Part shown: positions 10,936 through 21,813 of the stretch, piece after piece
How positions within the stretch are numbered: position 1 is the stretch's first letter
Layout: each line of letters opens with the position of its first letter
NCBI GenBank assembly: GCA_032718475.1
Contig: JAUCBJ010000064.1
Span: 34,175-98,174 of the forward strand
Length of the DNA stretch: 64,000 nt
Source: Nemertoderma westbladi
Lineage: Eukaryota; Xenacoelomorpha; Nemertodermatida; Nemertodermatidae
Direction: 5' to 3'
The notes under the pieces: generated by a model
The model's input: only the letters and a program-made list of their open reading frames with translations
The model's database searches: none
What the model was told of the DNA's origin: nothing
Program-made: the position numbers and the translations under genes

Positions 10936-11275
10936 CCCTCCTCACTTAATGTTAATATGGTTATGTGGTCCATCCTTCGAGATAGAAAACCTTATGACAT
11001 GCTTCTCATTACATCTGCACCAAGTTTTCTTATTTTTTTACAATAACCTGATGCGTTTTGCTCAAACATGCTGTATGTGCATTTTATTTACCTACATATG
11101 TTATCTTTGTCTGATGCGTTTTGCCCAAATATATGTGCACTTTTTTTACCTATGTTATCTTTATCCTATTGCCAATCCATCTAGAATATTCAGCTCGTAC
11201 TTAGTATGTAGTAAGTAATCCAACTGTCAGACTGTTGTTTTGCAACAAGACCGTTTAACTAGGCCTAACTGAAAC
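10936..11275 (+). other. LINE 3' tail / 5' leader spacer
   Basis: No ORF of note. Contains an imperfect direct repeat (CTGATGCGTTTTGC near 11049 and 11112) and lies between the RT end and the next ORF1, so it is probably LINE untranslated sequence. Confidence 0.4.
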
Positions 11276-11691
11276 TTGAAGTTTGTCTACGGGACCATGG
11301 GCGATAAGGATGCAGGAAGCTGGAAGAGGTGTGGTCCTCAAGTTCTCTCTACCCTTGAGGCAATTGAGAAAGAACTAAAATCTCTAAATCTTTCTATTGA
11401 CTCGGTGATGTCTGATACCGCACTAATTCCTTCCCTTGTTAAAGAGATTGAGGTTCTGAAACGAGTGAACGACGATCTCAAAACTGATTTAGAGGAAGCG
11501 AAAACAGCAAACGATGATCTGGATCAATACCAGCGGCGTCACAATGTATTGATACACGGTGTTCCGGAGTCGCCGGATCCGGCCACGGAGCGCGCCAGGC
11601 TCTCAGCAATCCTTACTGAGCTTGGGCTTCTAATGTCCGAAGTTGATGTATACCACCAGCTGGGTTCGCCGATCTCCACCTGACCTCGTTG
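11276..11691 (+). pseudogene. LINE ORF1, 5' half
   Basis: This encodes about 135 residues of a LINE ORF1-type nucleic-acid-binding protein. An N-terminal leucine/glutamate-rich coiled coil (about 20-90) leads into the conserved QYQRRHNVLIHGVPES segment that opens the ORF1 RRM-like domain. A stop just before 11690 comes from a frameshift, and a BEL/Pao element is inserted directly after it. The domain resumes on the far side at 26206 (SDSRPLIIRFLG). The likely start is the ATG at 11297 or slightly upstream. The ORF was probably already broken before the BEL/Pao insertion. Confidence 0.75.
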
Positions 11692-12247
11692 TGACGGGAT
11701 CCAGGAAGGATCCCGGTTTATCCGGTTGTTTAGTTCACGCGTCCCTGCCATGTGTATGAAAGGTAAAAGGAGTTCCTGTCGTTCGTCGTATATAATAATC
11801 GGTTGTACGGATATATAGATATAGGGTATATAGATATAGGCATATGAATAATGTTGTCGTATACGGAAGGCGGGTTACGGTAATTAAAGTCCCGGTCCTT
11901 CCCTAGCTAAACTAACTAACCTAACTAGCACCAATATGATACTGAGATAACTGAACTGATATGATTACTGCCAACTGGCTATATTGCACGGGTTGGCCTT
12001 GTTACTCTACCTGATCGATGCTTCCCCCCTCTGATTGGTTGATACCCTTGTTGGCGCCCTTTGGAGTGTTCCCGTTCACCCCAGCTATTCTCTCTCGGTT
12101 AGGGGTTTGGCCCCTGACCCTTATTGTTTGTTCCTCCTTCCCATTTTGTTGGGGTGACACGAGTTGGTGATTGCCCAACCTCGTGGCCCCCAATATTGCT
12201 TATCGGCTTAACTTTATGGGGTGTTAGCGGGATTGAATAAGCTAACA
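11692..12247 (-). repeat. 3' LTR of BEL/Pao element 1
   Basis: A 556-bp LTR that in sense starts TGTTAGCTTATTC and ends GGGATCCCGTCA. It differs from the other LTR by three visible substitutions and about ten fewer C in one homopolymer. TATA-like sequence (CTATATCTATATA in sense) lies near 11815-11840. The flank gives a possible 4-bp TTGT target duplication, ambiguous by one or two bases. Confidence 0.9.
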
Positions 12248-12258
12248 CTCCTCCCCAT
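12248..12258 (-). promoter_or_regulatory. Polypurine tract of BEL/Pao element 1
   Basis: In sense, ATGGGGAGGAG lies immediately before the TG that opens the 3' LTR. This is the expected plus-strand primer for reverse transcription, and it fixes the LTR boundary. Confidence 0.8.
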
Positions 12259-12958
12259 GCTATCTTCCCGGTGAGAAGATAGCATCCACCTTAAGTGCGC
12301 TACAATCCCGCTGGATCCCGATCTAGTATCGGGTGTGGGGTGGAATTCTTTTCTCTCGTAGCTGGCTTTCCAGGCCGCTCCCTATGGGTATGATAACGCT
12401 ACCCTATATGCCTGGCGTCCCATGTCGGTACGATCACGCTCATCTCTCACGCGACTTTTGTTTCCCCAACACTTTCGCCCTATCTCTTCTCCACTCTCAC
12501 CCTAACTCTCTCATACCCTCGGACCTCCTCGTCCCTCACTCAGCCTCTTATTCTCCCCCCCCACACTAGAATTCCGTCCGCACTCTCTCCGCACTTCACA
12601 CCATTACTCCGTCCCTCAACCCCACTTCGACTACCTCATCCCTTCTGACGAATCTCCCCCCCTCTTGTGCCGTCGCACTCAAGAAGTGTGAAATCGTCTG
12701 GCGTCTCGTCCATAGTGCCATAGTCAGTTATCCCCCCAGTCCCAGTAGCTAATTGAGAAAGGTTGTATGACTATAGTACTTACTCCAAACGTATATTTAT
12801 TGCTAAACTACTGATCACTACGTACGTACATATAATTGCACTTATTTAATTATTTGCATCAGCTTGATTTATACTTAATAGTTCGTACGTCCCACGCGGC
12901 GCCTTCCAGGCGTACCACGTTCAAGTCTCAGTTCCTCCCCCCCCCCGGCCCTAGGAAC
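12259..12958 (-). other. 3' untranslated region of BEL/Pao element 1
   Basis: About 700 bases between the stop of the extra ORF and the polypurine tract. Pyrimidine-rich on the plus strand; no coding or structural feature recognised. Confidence 0.5.
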
Positions 12959-15514
12959 CTATCTGTTCCTCTGGGGATAGTTCCCCCTGGCGTCCTCTTC
13001 CCTGGGTCGTTTCTTGGTTACCACCGCTCCTCTGGGGTCCGCTTTCTGCTTTCGGACTTTCGCCGCCACCTCCCTGCTGATTCCGGTTGTTGGCTCCTTG
13101 GGCGCTGGTGTTATTAGTGCCCGATATCGCTTCGCCGGTGGCCCCTCAGAGTGGCCCTGTTGTCTCCCTCTGGTGGCGTCCCATAGGATCATTTTCATTG
13201 CTTGCGGCACGTGTTCCGCCAAGAAATCCCTAAACTCCCCTCGGTTCTGTGGCGTCCACCTGTCCAAATATCTTTGTGTGTTCATCACTCCGGCATAAGA
13301 CGCTGCCGTTGCTACCTCTTGATAGGTAAACGGTAGCCTCTGCTTTATGATTTCCATGTGAGCCTCCTGATTGATAAGGAAGAAACCCCACTTGAACTCC
13401 TGGGCCTTCATGCGCTGGCGCGTCATAGCCCCGACGTCGGCCCACTCCTCGAATCTCCTAAACTTCTTCTCGTCGTCCATCCAGTCGCACTGGCGTCTGA
13501 AGTGTCCCCGAAAGTTGCACTTTGGACATCGGTTATGCAACCGTGGACACGCCCCCATCCTGTGGCTCGGCTCTCGGCAGTAGAGACAAAAGGTTCCCTT
13601 TTGGAACCGGTACAAGCAGCTCCTTTCCTGGTGGGTCTGCATCCCACAGTAGTCGCAGCCGAGTACCAATGTCTCCCGCCCCACGTCGTCCTTCGTCCCA
13701 AGCGATCTCAGCGGTCTGTGGAGTCGCTGGTAGGCAAACTTCTCCACGTTTGTGTCTCTTTCTACATCGATCTCTCCACCCCTCTCGGGCATCGTCTCCC
13801 CGAATACTATTCGTGGTGCCGTCCCCGGTTGCTCGTCCAACCTGATAGTGCTCCCCGCGAAACCCATCGCCGGCTCCTCGTGCACCCAGGTCCGCTTGCC
13901 GGATCTGTTCCAGAAGGCCCTCGCCCCACTGGCCGTCACCACCCTACCGCCAACCCAGTCCGTGTCCGAGTGGCCTATCCTCTCGATGGGCGGCATCTCT
14001 CCGAACTCGTCGTCGTCCTCCTCCTCCTCTGGCAGTGGCTTCAACCCCGGTATCCCGATGAATCCACTATGTCCCTTCCCGCCTTGGCTCTCGCCCGTAG
14101 CTCTCCATCCCTCTAGTTCCCTTAACTTCCTTGGCGGTTGGTCGCCTTCGGCGCCCGCTGGTATGGGCATCTCTCGCAACCCCGACGTCGACTGTTTCGG
14201 TGATTCCACCATCCATCCCAGTTCTCGCCCTAGAGACTCCCCCGAACTCGCTGACAAAGTCCAATGAAGTTCGTCTAGGCCTGCCTGTTCCTCGAAGCCG
14301 TAACTCTGCATCCTGGCCTCCTCTTCCCTCTCCTCTGCTTCTATCCTCTCCCTTCTAGCGACTTCTTCCAGTCGCTTTACTTCTCGTCTATCCGTCTCTA
14401 GCTGCTCCCATCTCTGATACGGCGTATCTGTCTCCCCGTCTACCAGATGTCGGCTGTTGTAGTACACCGACTCGCCCTTCAGCCCCGGGTGGTCTACCAG
14501 ACCGTCGAAGGCAACTTTAAAGGCTCTCCTGTAGCTTAGGGGTGATCCCGATAACAGAAATGCTGCTGGTTCCCTCTCGATAACCACGGTCATGAATAAG
14601 TTAAGCAAACTTATCATCATCCAGTCCTCCTGCAGGATATATCGCTTCTGATATACCTTTATCGCTCCCCTGCGGAATTGATATACCTCTTGCTTTCCCG
14701 GTCTCGCTCCCCACTTTAGCGAGTTCGCTAGTTCTGCTCCATATTCTTCCCTGAACTTCCCCCAGTCCATCGGTTTGTGGCACATGAGCCCCAATAGCTG
14801 GCCCATTGCCACCGCCCCGCATTGGCCTGTGTTTTCGACTACCCCCAACCCATCCGGTGCCGTCATAGCCATGAAGACCTTCTGAATATCCAGGAGGTTG
14901 GTGGCGTCCGGACCGATGATTCTCTCCGCATCCTCGCGAATCGCCGATCCCACTTTCGTCGTCGACTCTTCTCTTACCAGGACTTGTACCGCTTTCGGCA
15001 ACCGGTTCAATTTCGGCCCGTCCTTCTTCCCATACGTTCCTAGATCAAATAGGAAGATGTCCCCATTTGGCGCGGCCAAATGTAGGACTATGGTCCTGGC
15101 CGACCCTGCCGATCCTCGTCTCGAACCCACCTCGTCTTCCACGGTCCCCTCGTCGTCTAGGATCATATATCCTCCCCTGTTGACGGACTCTGTGAATCTC
15201 TTCCAGTCCTTTCTCGGTGATTCCCTCGGGTACTTCGGAATCCCGACCTTCGCCTCGTCCCCTTTCACCACGTAGTGGAAGTGTTGGAAGATCGCGTTGT
15301 CCAGCGACGGCGTCCCGTAGGTCCCGACCAGCCGCTGTTCGTGCATCTCCCGGAAGTGATCCTGCAGCGCTCGTGCCACGTGACCCCTTTCCAACCTCTT
15401 GTAGTATCCTCTCGTCTTCTCTTCCGGATGCCTCTCGGTGAAATCCACCAGTATCTCCTTTCCTCCTGACTCCGCCTTTCTCTTTCTGATCAATTTGCTC
15501 GCCATTCCGAACAC
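12959..15514 (-). CDS. Extra ORF of BEL/Pao 1: DEDDy exonuclease plus three CCHC knuckles
   Basis: This uninterrupted 851-residue ORF occupies the envelope position. The N-terminal third looks like a DEDD-type 3'-5' exonuclease (WRN/EXD family fold). Motif I is D120-x-E122 in a hydrophobic strand (MILDDEG), followed by a second strand and FLFDLGT. Motif II is KVGSAIRED with D195; a LLDIQ segment (D209) follows; motif III is Y292-x3-E296, Glu replacing the usual Asp. A charged linker (about 370-610) leads to three CCHC knuckles: C620-C623-H628-C633, C643-C646-H651-C656 and C663-C666-H671-C676. The tail is basic. No signal peptide or transmembrane segment is seen, so it is not a classical envelope protein. 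The natural start may be M1 or M4. The motif match is by eye; nuclease activity is inferred. Confidence 0.7.
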   Translation of the reverse strand: MFGMASKLIRKRKAESGGKEILVDFTERHPEEKTRGYYKRLERGHVARALQDHFREMHEQRLVGTYGTPSLDNAIFQHFHYVVKGDEAKVGIPKYPRESPRKDWKRFTESVNRGGYMILDDEGTVEDEVGSRRGSAGSARTIVLHLAAPNGDIFLFDLGTYGKKDGPKLNRLPKAVQVLVREESTTKVGSAIREDAERIIGPDATNLLDIQKVFMAMTAPDGLGVVENTGQCGAVAMGQLLGLMCHKPMDWGKFREEYGAELANSLKWGARPGKQEVYQFRRGAIKVYQKRYILQEDWMMISLLNLFMTVVIEREPAAFLLSGSPLSYRRAFKVAFDGLVDHPGLKGESVYYNSRHLVDGETDTPYQRWEQLETDRREVKRLEEVARRERIEAEEREEEARMQSYGFEEQAGLDELHWTLSASSGESLGRELGWMVESPKQSTSGLREMPIPAGAEGDQPPRKLRELEGWRATGESQGGKGHSGFIGIPGLKPLPEEEEDDDEFGEMPPIERIGHSDTDWVGGRVVTASGARAFWNRSGKRTWVHEEPAMGFAGSTIRLDEQPGTAPRIVFGETMPERGGEIDVERDTNVEKFAYQRLHRPLRSLGTKDDVGRETLVLGCDYCGMQTHQERSCLYRFQKGTFCLYCREPSHRMGACPRLHNRCPKCNFRGHFRRQCDWMDDEKKFRRFEEWADVGAMTRQRMKAQEFKWGFFLINQEAHMEIIKQRLPFTYQEVATAASYAGVMNTQRYLDRWTPQNRGEFRDFLAEHVPQAMKMILWDATRGRQQGHSEGPPAKRYRALITPAPKEPTTGISREVAAKVRKQKADPRGAVVTKKRPREEDARGNYPQRNR

Positions 15515-15984
15515 TCACTCGCTCACCTGTAAGGTGGTGCCTTACCAAGGCGCAATACAGATGAGTGATGTATCTAAGATGTTCTGTACAGTCGGATAAT
15601 GGCCTATTTCTTACTTAACTGCGCCCTTTTAGCCTAAATTATTACTAATTAATTTTGAAGCTAGTAAATACACCCTAATTTCGATTTCTGTCCGGTACTT
15701 TTATTATGTTCCAGAATAACTTTCCTAGTGTTGCCATAATTTGTAACTTTCAGCCCTATTCTATTTATTTTAGTTTTAATTCTACTGTCCTACTACTTAC
15801 TATTGCCTATGGATTATTCTATTCTCTAATCCACATTCTGGCCTACTCTGTGGGCCTGTGCAGTACAGCAGTATGCGTCGTGTGGCCACACGATTTACCC
15901 AGCTGTACTCATATGCCCCCCTCTCCCTACTAACTGCTAACTAATATCTATATCCTATATACCCTTCTACCTCTTACTCTCTTT
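15515..15984 (-). other. Leader of the extra ORF, BEL/Pao 1
   Basis: AT-rich non-coding stretch between the minisatellite and the start of the extra ORF. It may hold a splice acceptor or internal promoter for that ORF; none is certain. Confidence 0.35.
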
Positions 15985-16682
15985 CTCTAACTAACGGTAC
16001 TACGTACCCTCTAACTCTCTAACTAACTAGCGGTACCACGTACCCTCTAACTCTCTAACTAACTAGCGGTACTACGTACCCTCTAACTCTCTAACTAACT
16101 AGCAGTACTACGTACCCTCTAACCCTCTAACTAACTAGCGGTACTACGTACCCTCTAACTCTCTAACTAACTAGCGGTACTACGTACCTCCTAACTCTCT
16201 AACTAACTAGTGGTACTACGTACCCTCTAACTCTCTAACTAACTAGCGGTACTACGTACCCTCTCTAACTCTCTAACTAACTAGCTGTACTACGTACCCT
16301 CTAACTCTCTAACTAACTAGCGGTACTACGTACCCTCTAACTCTCTAACTAACTAGGGGTACTACGTACCCTCTAACTCTCTAACTAACTAGCAGTACTA
16401 CGTACCCTCTAACTCTCTAACTAACTAGCGGTACTACGTACCCTCTAACTCTCTAACTAACTAGCGGTACTACGTACCCTCTAACTCTCTAACTAACTAG
16501 CGGTACTACGTACCCTCTAACTCTCTAACTAACTAGCGGTACTACATACCCTCTAACTCTCTAACTAACTAGTGGTACTACGTACCCTCTAACTCTCTAA
16601 CTAACTAGCGGTACTACGTACCTTCTAACTCTCTAACTAACTAGTGGTACTACGTACCTCCTAACTAACTGACTCTAGGTAC
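15985..16682 (-). repeat. 36-bp minisatellite between pol and extra ORF
   Basis: About 19 head-to-tail copies of a 36-bp unit (core GCGGTACTACGTACCCTC followed by TAACTCTCTAACTAACTA), each containing the palindrome TACGTA. Copies differ by one or two bases. There are no unique spacers, so it is a tandem array and not a CRISPR array. It lies inside the retroelement, upstream in sense of the extra ORF. Confidence 0.9.
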
Positions 16683-16942
16683 TACGTACCTCTTAACTAA
16701 CTTCTGCCTACTAACTGCGTACCTACTATGTACTATTATTTTATTTTTATTTTCTATATTTTTTTTTTTTATTTGCATGGGAAGGGCGTCTCGCCCTCAA
16801 TCCCATCCCCCTCAGTCCAATGCTTGGACGACTAAACTCTTCCCCAACTCCACTAAGGTGCCTCTTCTAGCAGACAGCATTTCCCTACAGCTCTCCTGTA
16901 GGTTTTTCTGTCCTTCGCACCTATCTTACCACTTACCACCTA

Positions 16943-17443
16943 TCACTCGGAGTAAGTGCTTACATCTCTCGCCAACCGCCATTGGTTGTTGATGATAGTA
17001 TCATCCGTGACGATTACGAGATCTCCCTCTCTTAACTCCCTGTTCGGCTTCCTCCACTTGCTTCTTTTATGGAGTGTGGGTAGGTATTCTTCTACCCACC
17101 TCCTCCAATACTCTGCGCTTATTGCTATAGCGACTTTCCAACTCTGGCGGGAGTGTATATCATCTGGGTCTACACCCCGCATATCGATGGTCGCTGGCCT
17201 TTCCATCAGAAAATGGCTAGGCGTCAGCACGTCTAGTGACTCAGGGTCATCATTCTCCGGATATAGCGGTCTGCTATTAATGATCCCCTCGCACTTCGCA
17301 AGCACTGTCCGTAAAACGTCCTCAGTGACCATGTGGGTGTTCATTAGCTTCGTCATTAGACGCTTTGAACTGCCCACCAGTCTCTCGACGCATCCTAGTG
17401 TATGTGGTGCATACGGCGTCCTTTTCTCCCACTTAACTTGTCG
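16943..17443 (-). pseudogene. BEL/Pao 1 integrase, C-terminal part
   Basis: Continues the pol frame after an in-frame TGA at 17444-17446. It holds the end of the integrase core (PYAPHTLG followed by CVERLVG, where the catalytic Glu is expected) and the C-terminal domain (PSHFLMERPA, then WRRWVEEYLPTL and a GDLVIV SH3-like strand). The frame ends at 16943. Without readthrough of the TGA the integrase lacks its third catalytic acid. Confidence 0.8.
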
Positions 17444-19477
17444 TCATCTCATGGTCGCCATGACTTCCTCCCCTTCCAAGATGTCCAAGGCCTCTGCCAT
17501 CTCATTCTCTGCGCCCACAAAGTTTGTGCCGTTGTCGCTGTATATCACTGCGATCGTCCCACCTTTGCGGTCTCTGAACCTTTCCAAGGCATTAATGAAT
17601 GCTGATGCGGTTGCATCTTGGGCGAGTTCTATCCCTACCGCCCGCGTGTTGTTACATACGAAGATGATACCGTAGCGTTTCTCCGTGTGCCGCATCACCT
17701 TGATCTTTATCGGCCCGAACATGTCCACACCGCAATGCGTAAATGGCGGGTCGTGCTGTCTTACTCTACTCGCTGGTAGTGGCGCCATCTCTTGTATGGC
17801 TCGCTCCTTCTTCGCTCGTCGGCAGGTCTGGCACTGCCCCACCACCGCTTCTACCTTCTTCCTCAACTGTTTGACCCAAAAGGTCCTCCTTATCTCTGTG
17901 AGAGTTCTGTTGGTGCCCCCGTGCAATATCGACTTGTGGGAGTCCCAGATAATCTGGTGAACTATTGGCGCTCCTGTTGGAATGATGATGGGTTTCGGTG
18001 GTATGATTATGCTGTTGTTGTATCCCACCCTAGAATTCATTACTAGAATCCCGTCGTCATTAAGTTGTGGCGACAGCGCGATCAGCTCGCTGTCCCGTCG
18101 AAGGTGTTGTTGGTTACCAACGCGTTCCACCTCGTCGCCATAGTTCTTCCGTTGTTCATAGCGGATGACTGCCTTGGCCGCTCCTTCCAGATCTATGTAT
18201 GTCTTGATCTTCTTGTCCTTGCCGACTCCCGCGAGGAAATTCCCGAAGGCTCTCCAGTACGCCACTAGTTTCTTGGTCTTATACCAACTAGAACTGTAGC
18301 TGAGGAGTTTATCCGTCGGGTTATCACACAGTTCTCGTCTTGGTTGCACGTCCCTAATCTCCCTCACCATCTGGGAGTATATCTCTTCTCCCTCTGAATC
18401 TCCTTCTTCTCCCTCTGACACTACTTCTGAGTCCGGATCCACCTTTCTCATCGGCGGCCAGGCCTCCTTATCGCTCAGAAATTGTGGCCCATGTTGCCAC
18501 AATACTTCCTTCTTCAAGAAAGTGTGGCGTACCACGCCCCTCGACAACAAGTCCGCTGGGTTCTCGTCTGTTGGGCAGTAGTGCCACCTTTCCAGTTCTG
18601 TGGTCGCCCTTATTTCGTCCACTCTATTTGCGACGAATATTGGGTATCTCGTCCTTTCGTTATGTAGCCAACCAAGCACTACCATGGAGTCCGTCCAGTA
18701 GTGTGTCTCCACTATGTTGGGAATAGTATCCACTAGGTAGGCTGTGGCTCTAACTCCTAGTCTCGCAGCTGTCAATTCTAACTTGGGAACTGATGCTGAA
18801 TCTGGCGGCGTTGACTTTGCTTTGCTAAAGGCTAGTCTGGGTTTATGAGCCCCCTCTCGTTGTACTAAATAGAGTGCCGCTCCGTACGCCTCCAACGACG
18901 CATCGGAGAACATGTGTAGGTCCAGATTCGTCATGTTCCCATCCGGGAAATACACTCGTGGCATGTTGTATGTTCCCATCTTCTCCAAGTCTCCTGTCCA
19001 CTTACTCCACTGTTTCTTGATTTCCTCTGGTACCTCTACGTCCCACTCATCCTTCAATTTGTATACTCTCTTGAGTATCTGTTTCCCCGTGACTAATAAT
19101 GGGGATGCTAGGCCTAGGGGATCGTATATCCTTGCTATGTACGATACATAGCCCCTCTTCGTGTGGATGTCTGCGCCCTCCTGGCTCAGCTGATACTTCA
19201 GTTCGTCTGTCTCTCTGTTCCACACGATTCCCAATGCCTTCTGTTGAGATTCTGTTCTCTTGTTCGCCATGTCCTGCCCTTTGGCTGTTGTGGGATTATC
19301 CATGGTCGATTCTGGCCTCTTGTCCTCTATCGCCTTGATAAATTCTTCCGAACTGGATTGGAATTTGGTCAGGTTAAAGCCGGATCCTTTTAGGATGTCG
19401 CGAACCTCGCGCCCCATGTCCAGTATCTCCTTAACCGTATTTCCAGACTCCATTCCGTCGTCTACGTAGAAGCCGCG
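17444..19477 (-). pseudogene. BEL/Pao 1 pol: RT end, RNase H, integrase core
   Basis: The frame resumes straight after an in-frame TGA at 19478-19480. The first eight codons read RGFYVDDG, the RT catalytic motif C. The RT thumb follows, with the BEL/Pao-type YDPLGLASPL segment. RNase H acids are at D184 (MFSDAS), E226 (KLELTAARLG) and D255 (YWTDSMVVLGW), numbered from the Met at 19453. The integrase has its HHCC finger (HKSILHGGTN, then CQTC), a first Asp in CGVDMFGPI and a second in YSDNGTNF. It ends at a TGA at 17444. Apart from the two TGA codons the domain is complete. Confidence 0.85.
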
Positions 19478-21553
19478 TCAAATCATATCGACGGCCCTAC
19501 TGCTGTATCTGTCTTCCTTCCCCTTCACTGTGTCTCTCACTGCCATAGTCGTCGTAAATGAAGACGACTTGGCCCCCATGTTTTGTACTACCATCTTATA
19601 TGCCGGTATTATCGACGGTTCTTCCTCGCCGTTATACCATAAGAAGCGTTGACTGTCGCTATCTTCCTCCGTTACACGGACTTGGTTGAACATGCCTTCT
19701 ATGTCACACGTGAAGGCGTGTTTCCCATTTCTAAAACTAAGTAGGACCTCTATGCCTGAGTTGTATATGTTTGGGCCTTCTAACAGATAGTCGTTTAAGC
19801 ATTTTCCGTTGGTCTTTGCCGATGCGTCAACCACCATCCGCAGTTTACCTTTCTTTGGGTCTAAAGCCACGTGGAGTGGCAGGTAATATGTCCTGTCCGT
19901 GTTCGGTTCGTCGACCGGTAACTCCACGGCCCATCCTTTCTCGACGTACTTCTTAATCGTTCTGTGGATGTACTCATTCTTCTCGGGGCTCCGTTTTAGT
20001 GTTTGTTTCATCTTGCGGAGTCTCGTGAGTACCATCCCTCTATTATCGGGCAGCGGTATCTTCGGTAGTTTCCATACCATTCCTATAGTATACCGCCCCT
20101 CATCGCATGTCATCGATTCCTCCACGCTTTGTAAAGCCTGCTTGTCTTCTACCGAGGTCCCGACCCCGGTTTCTTTCAGTCCCTCGAAATCTTGTCTGAG
20201 CAGTCTTTTAAGCTGCTCCTCTGCTCCCTCATCACCCATTTCCTGCATTGTTCCCGCGAACATGCATCCTGATGTCTCCGACATCCTAAATGGTATCTTG
20301 CTCTTGATTGGGCCACTCAGCGTCCACCCGAATGGTGTTAATATCGCCACCGGGTCACACTGCTTGTCTTCGCCGAAGACCGTTTTCATTCTTTCGTGGG
20401 CCGTTGGGCAGTCCATTCCCACTATGATGGATACCTTCCTAACGTCCACACTTGGGATTGAGAAGTCAATGTCGTCCAGGAATTTATATTGCTCGACCTC
20501 GATGTTGGTTGGCCGCCTGGCATTGATATTAATTGACTCTATCACTTGGATGGGGTCGATGGTTGCCCCGTAGTCGCACCCCGGTGCCACAGCTGCAATT
20601 GCGCACCGTCCTGTTCTCATCTCCAGGATCTCATCTTTGCTAGAGATGGTTGTTACCGCCATTCTGCTTGGCCTCGTTCTCAATCCTATCTCTTCGGCCA
20701 CCCATTCCTCGACTAATGTGAAGGCAGCTCCACTGTCAACCAGCATTAGTGTTGTTACTGATCGATTGCCTTCCCCAATCACTCGCACGGGTACTACTCC
20801 AAGTAGCACCGTTCCTCTCTTCTTCGCCCCTTCTGTGCTCGTTGCCATCGTTTGGCCTCTCCTTTGACCGAACTTTACCGGCTTCTCCTTGTATTCCCTA
20901 GCTCTATGTCCACTCATCACACACCGTGAGCAGATTTTATTGCTCAACGCATAATCTATCTGATCTTGCCTAGATAGCGCCTGCCAGTACCTGCAGTTCA
21001 TGGTTTGATGAAGCGCATTTGCGTGTAGCTGGCATTTGCTCTTTGGGTCGTAGCCCTCCTTATACAGCGCATTGCGTATCGCAGCTGCGTTTGTTCCAAA
21101 GTCCCTACTATTCTTATTGTTTGCATTCGGCCTACTGGACGTACTGGGGTTATATTTATTCGTGTTGTTATTGTTCCCCTGTCCATTCCATGGTGTGGTC
21201 TTACCTTCGGCTACCTGTGGACTTGCAGTCCCCTGCGTCGCTGCGTATGGCAGCGATTGCCTTAGCTTTGGTAATGCGTTTGATGTATTATGCTCTGGTT
21301 TCGGTCTATGGTAATCCGTCTTTGGTCCCTTTCCCAGGCTATCTTCGCTATAGACTGGGTCGGTTATTAGTTCTGCTTCGTAGTTTAGGAAGTTTGACAT
21401 TTCTTCTAAACCCGGTTCCGCACCCTTTCTATCTCGAGTGGTGAAGGCGATTTTCCTCCACTTGTTGCGCAGCCGGATCGGTAGTGCCTGCACTATCGTG
21501 GTGATGTTATTGGACGCGTTGAGCTCGTATGGCGCGTCTAGCGTCTTTAGCAC
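19478..21553 (-). pseudogene. BEL/Pao 1 gag C-terminus, protease, RT N-terminus
   Basis: A 691-residue frame. Residues 1-150 are gag C-terminal sequence. A BEL-type zinc-binding cluster follows (C174, C187, C208-C211-H216), though the last expected Cys reads Tyr in REYKEK. An aspartic protease has its active-site DSG at 273-275 and a later IIVGMD strand. Linker and RT fingers follow, with palm motif A CDIEGMFNQV (D617). The frame stops at a TGA just before YVDD. The degenerate zinc motif and the stop indicate a recently inactivated copy. Confidence 0.85.
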
Positions 21554-21813
21554 GATTAGCGCCTTTTCGACTTTGTTAGCAAATGTCTTAATGCTAACCC
21601 GATGTTATGCCTCTCAGTGTTTGCCTGATGATCTTGGCCGGGTGCCCGTATTCCCTGTCCAGTGCCCGCCATGCTGTCGTGAAGCCGCCCTCTATGCCTT
21701 GATATTGCCTCACGATATCGTATGCTGGGCCTCCCATGTATACTTGGAGATATTTTAGGCACTCCGCCTGCGTTAAGTTCTTTGTTAGTATTTCGTTACT
21801 GTACATACGCCGA
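21554..21813 (-). pseudogene. BEL/Pao 1 gag, middle segment
   Basis: Encodes gag between the 128-bp insert and the next frame (SNEILTKNLTQAECLKYLQ, then a YDIVRQYQG stretch), typical of BEL/Pao gag with a DUF1759-like helical fold. It shifts frame into the downstream pol ORF near 21580, a one- or two-base indel. Confidence 0.7.

Noticed and set aside
13358-14116. Long plus-strand ORFs opposite the BEL/Pao genes
   Set aside because: Antisense shadows of the GC-rich minus-strand coding region with no recognisable domain.
12959-15514. Envelope glycoprotein in the third-ORF position
   Set aside because: No signal peptide, transmembrane helix or glycoprotein-like cysteine pattern. It has nuclease-like motifs and zinc knuckles instead.
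15985-16682. CRISPR-like array of 36-bp repeats
   Set aside because: Repeats are directly adjacent with no unique spacers, and the region lies inside a eukaryotic retrotransposon; it is a minisatellite.
17444-19480. Alternative genetic code with TGA as a sense codon
   Set aside because: The host is an animal (GLIS exons), and TAA stops and frameshifts also break the same elements. Mutation is simpler.
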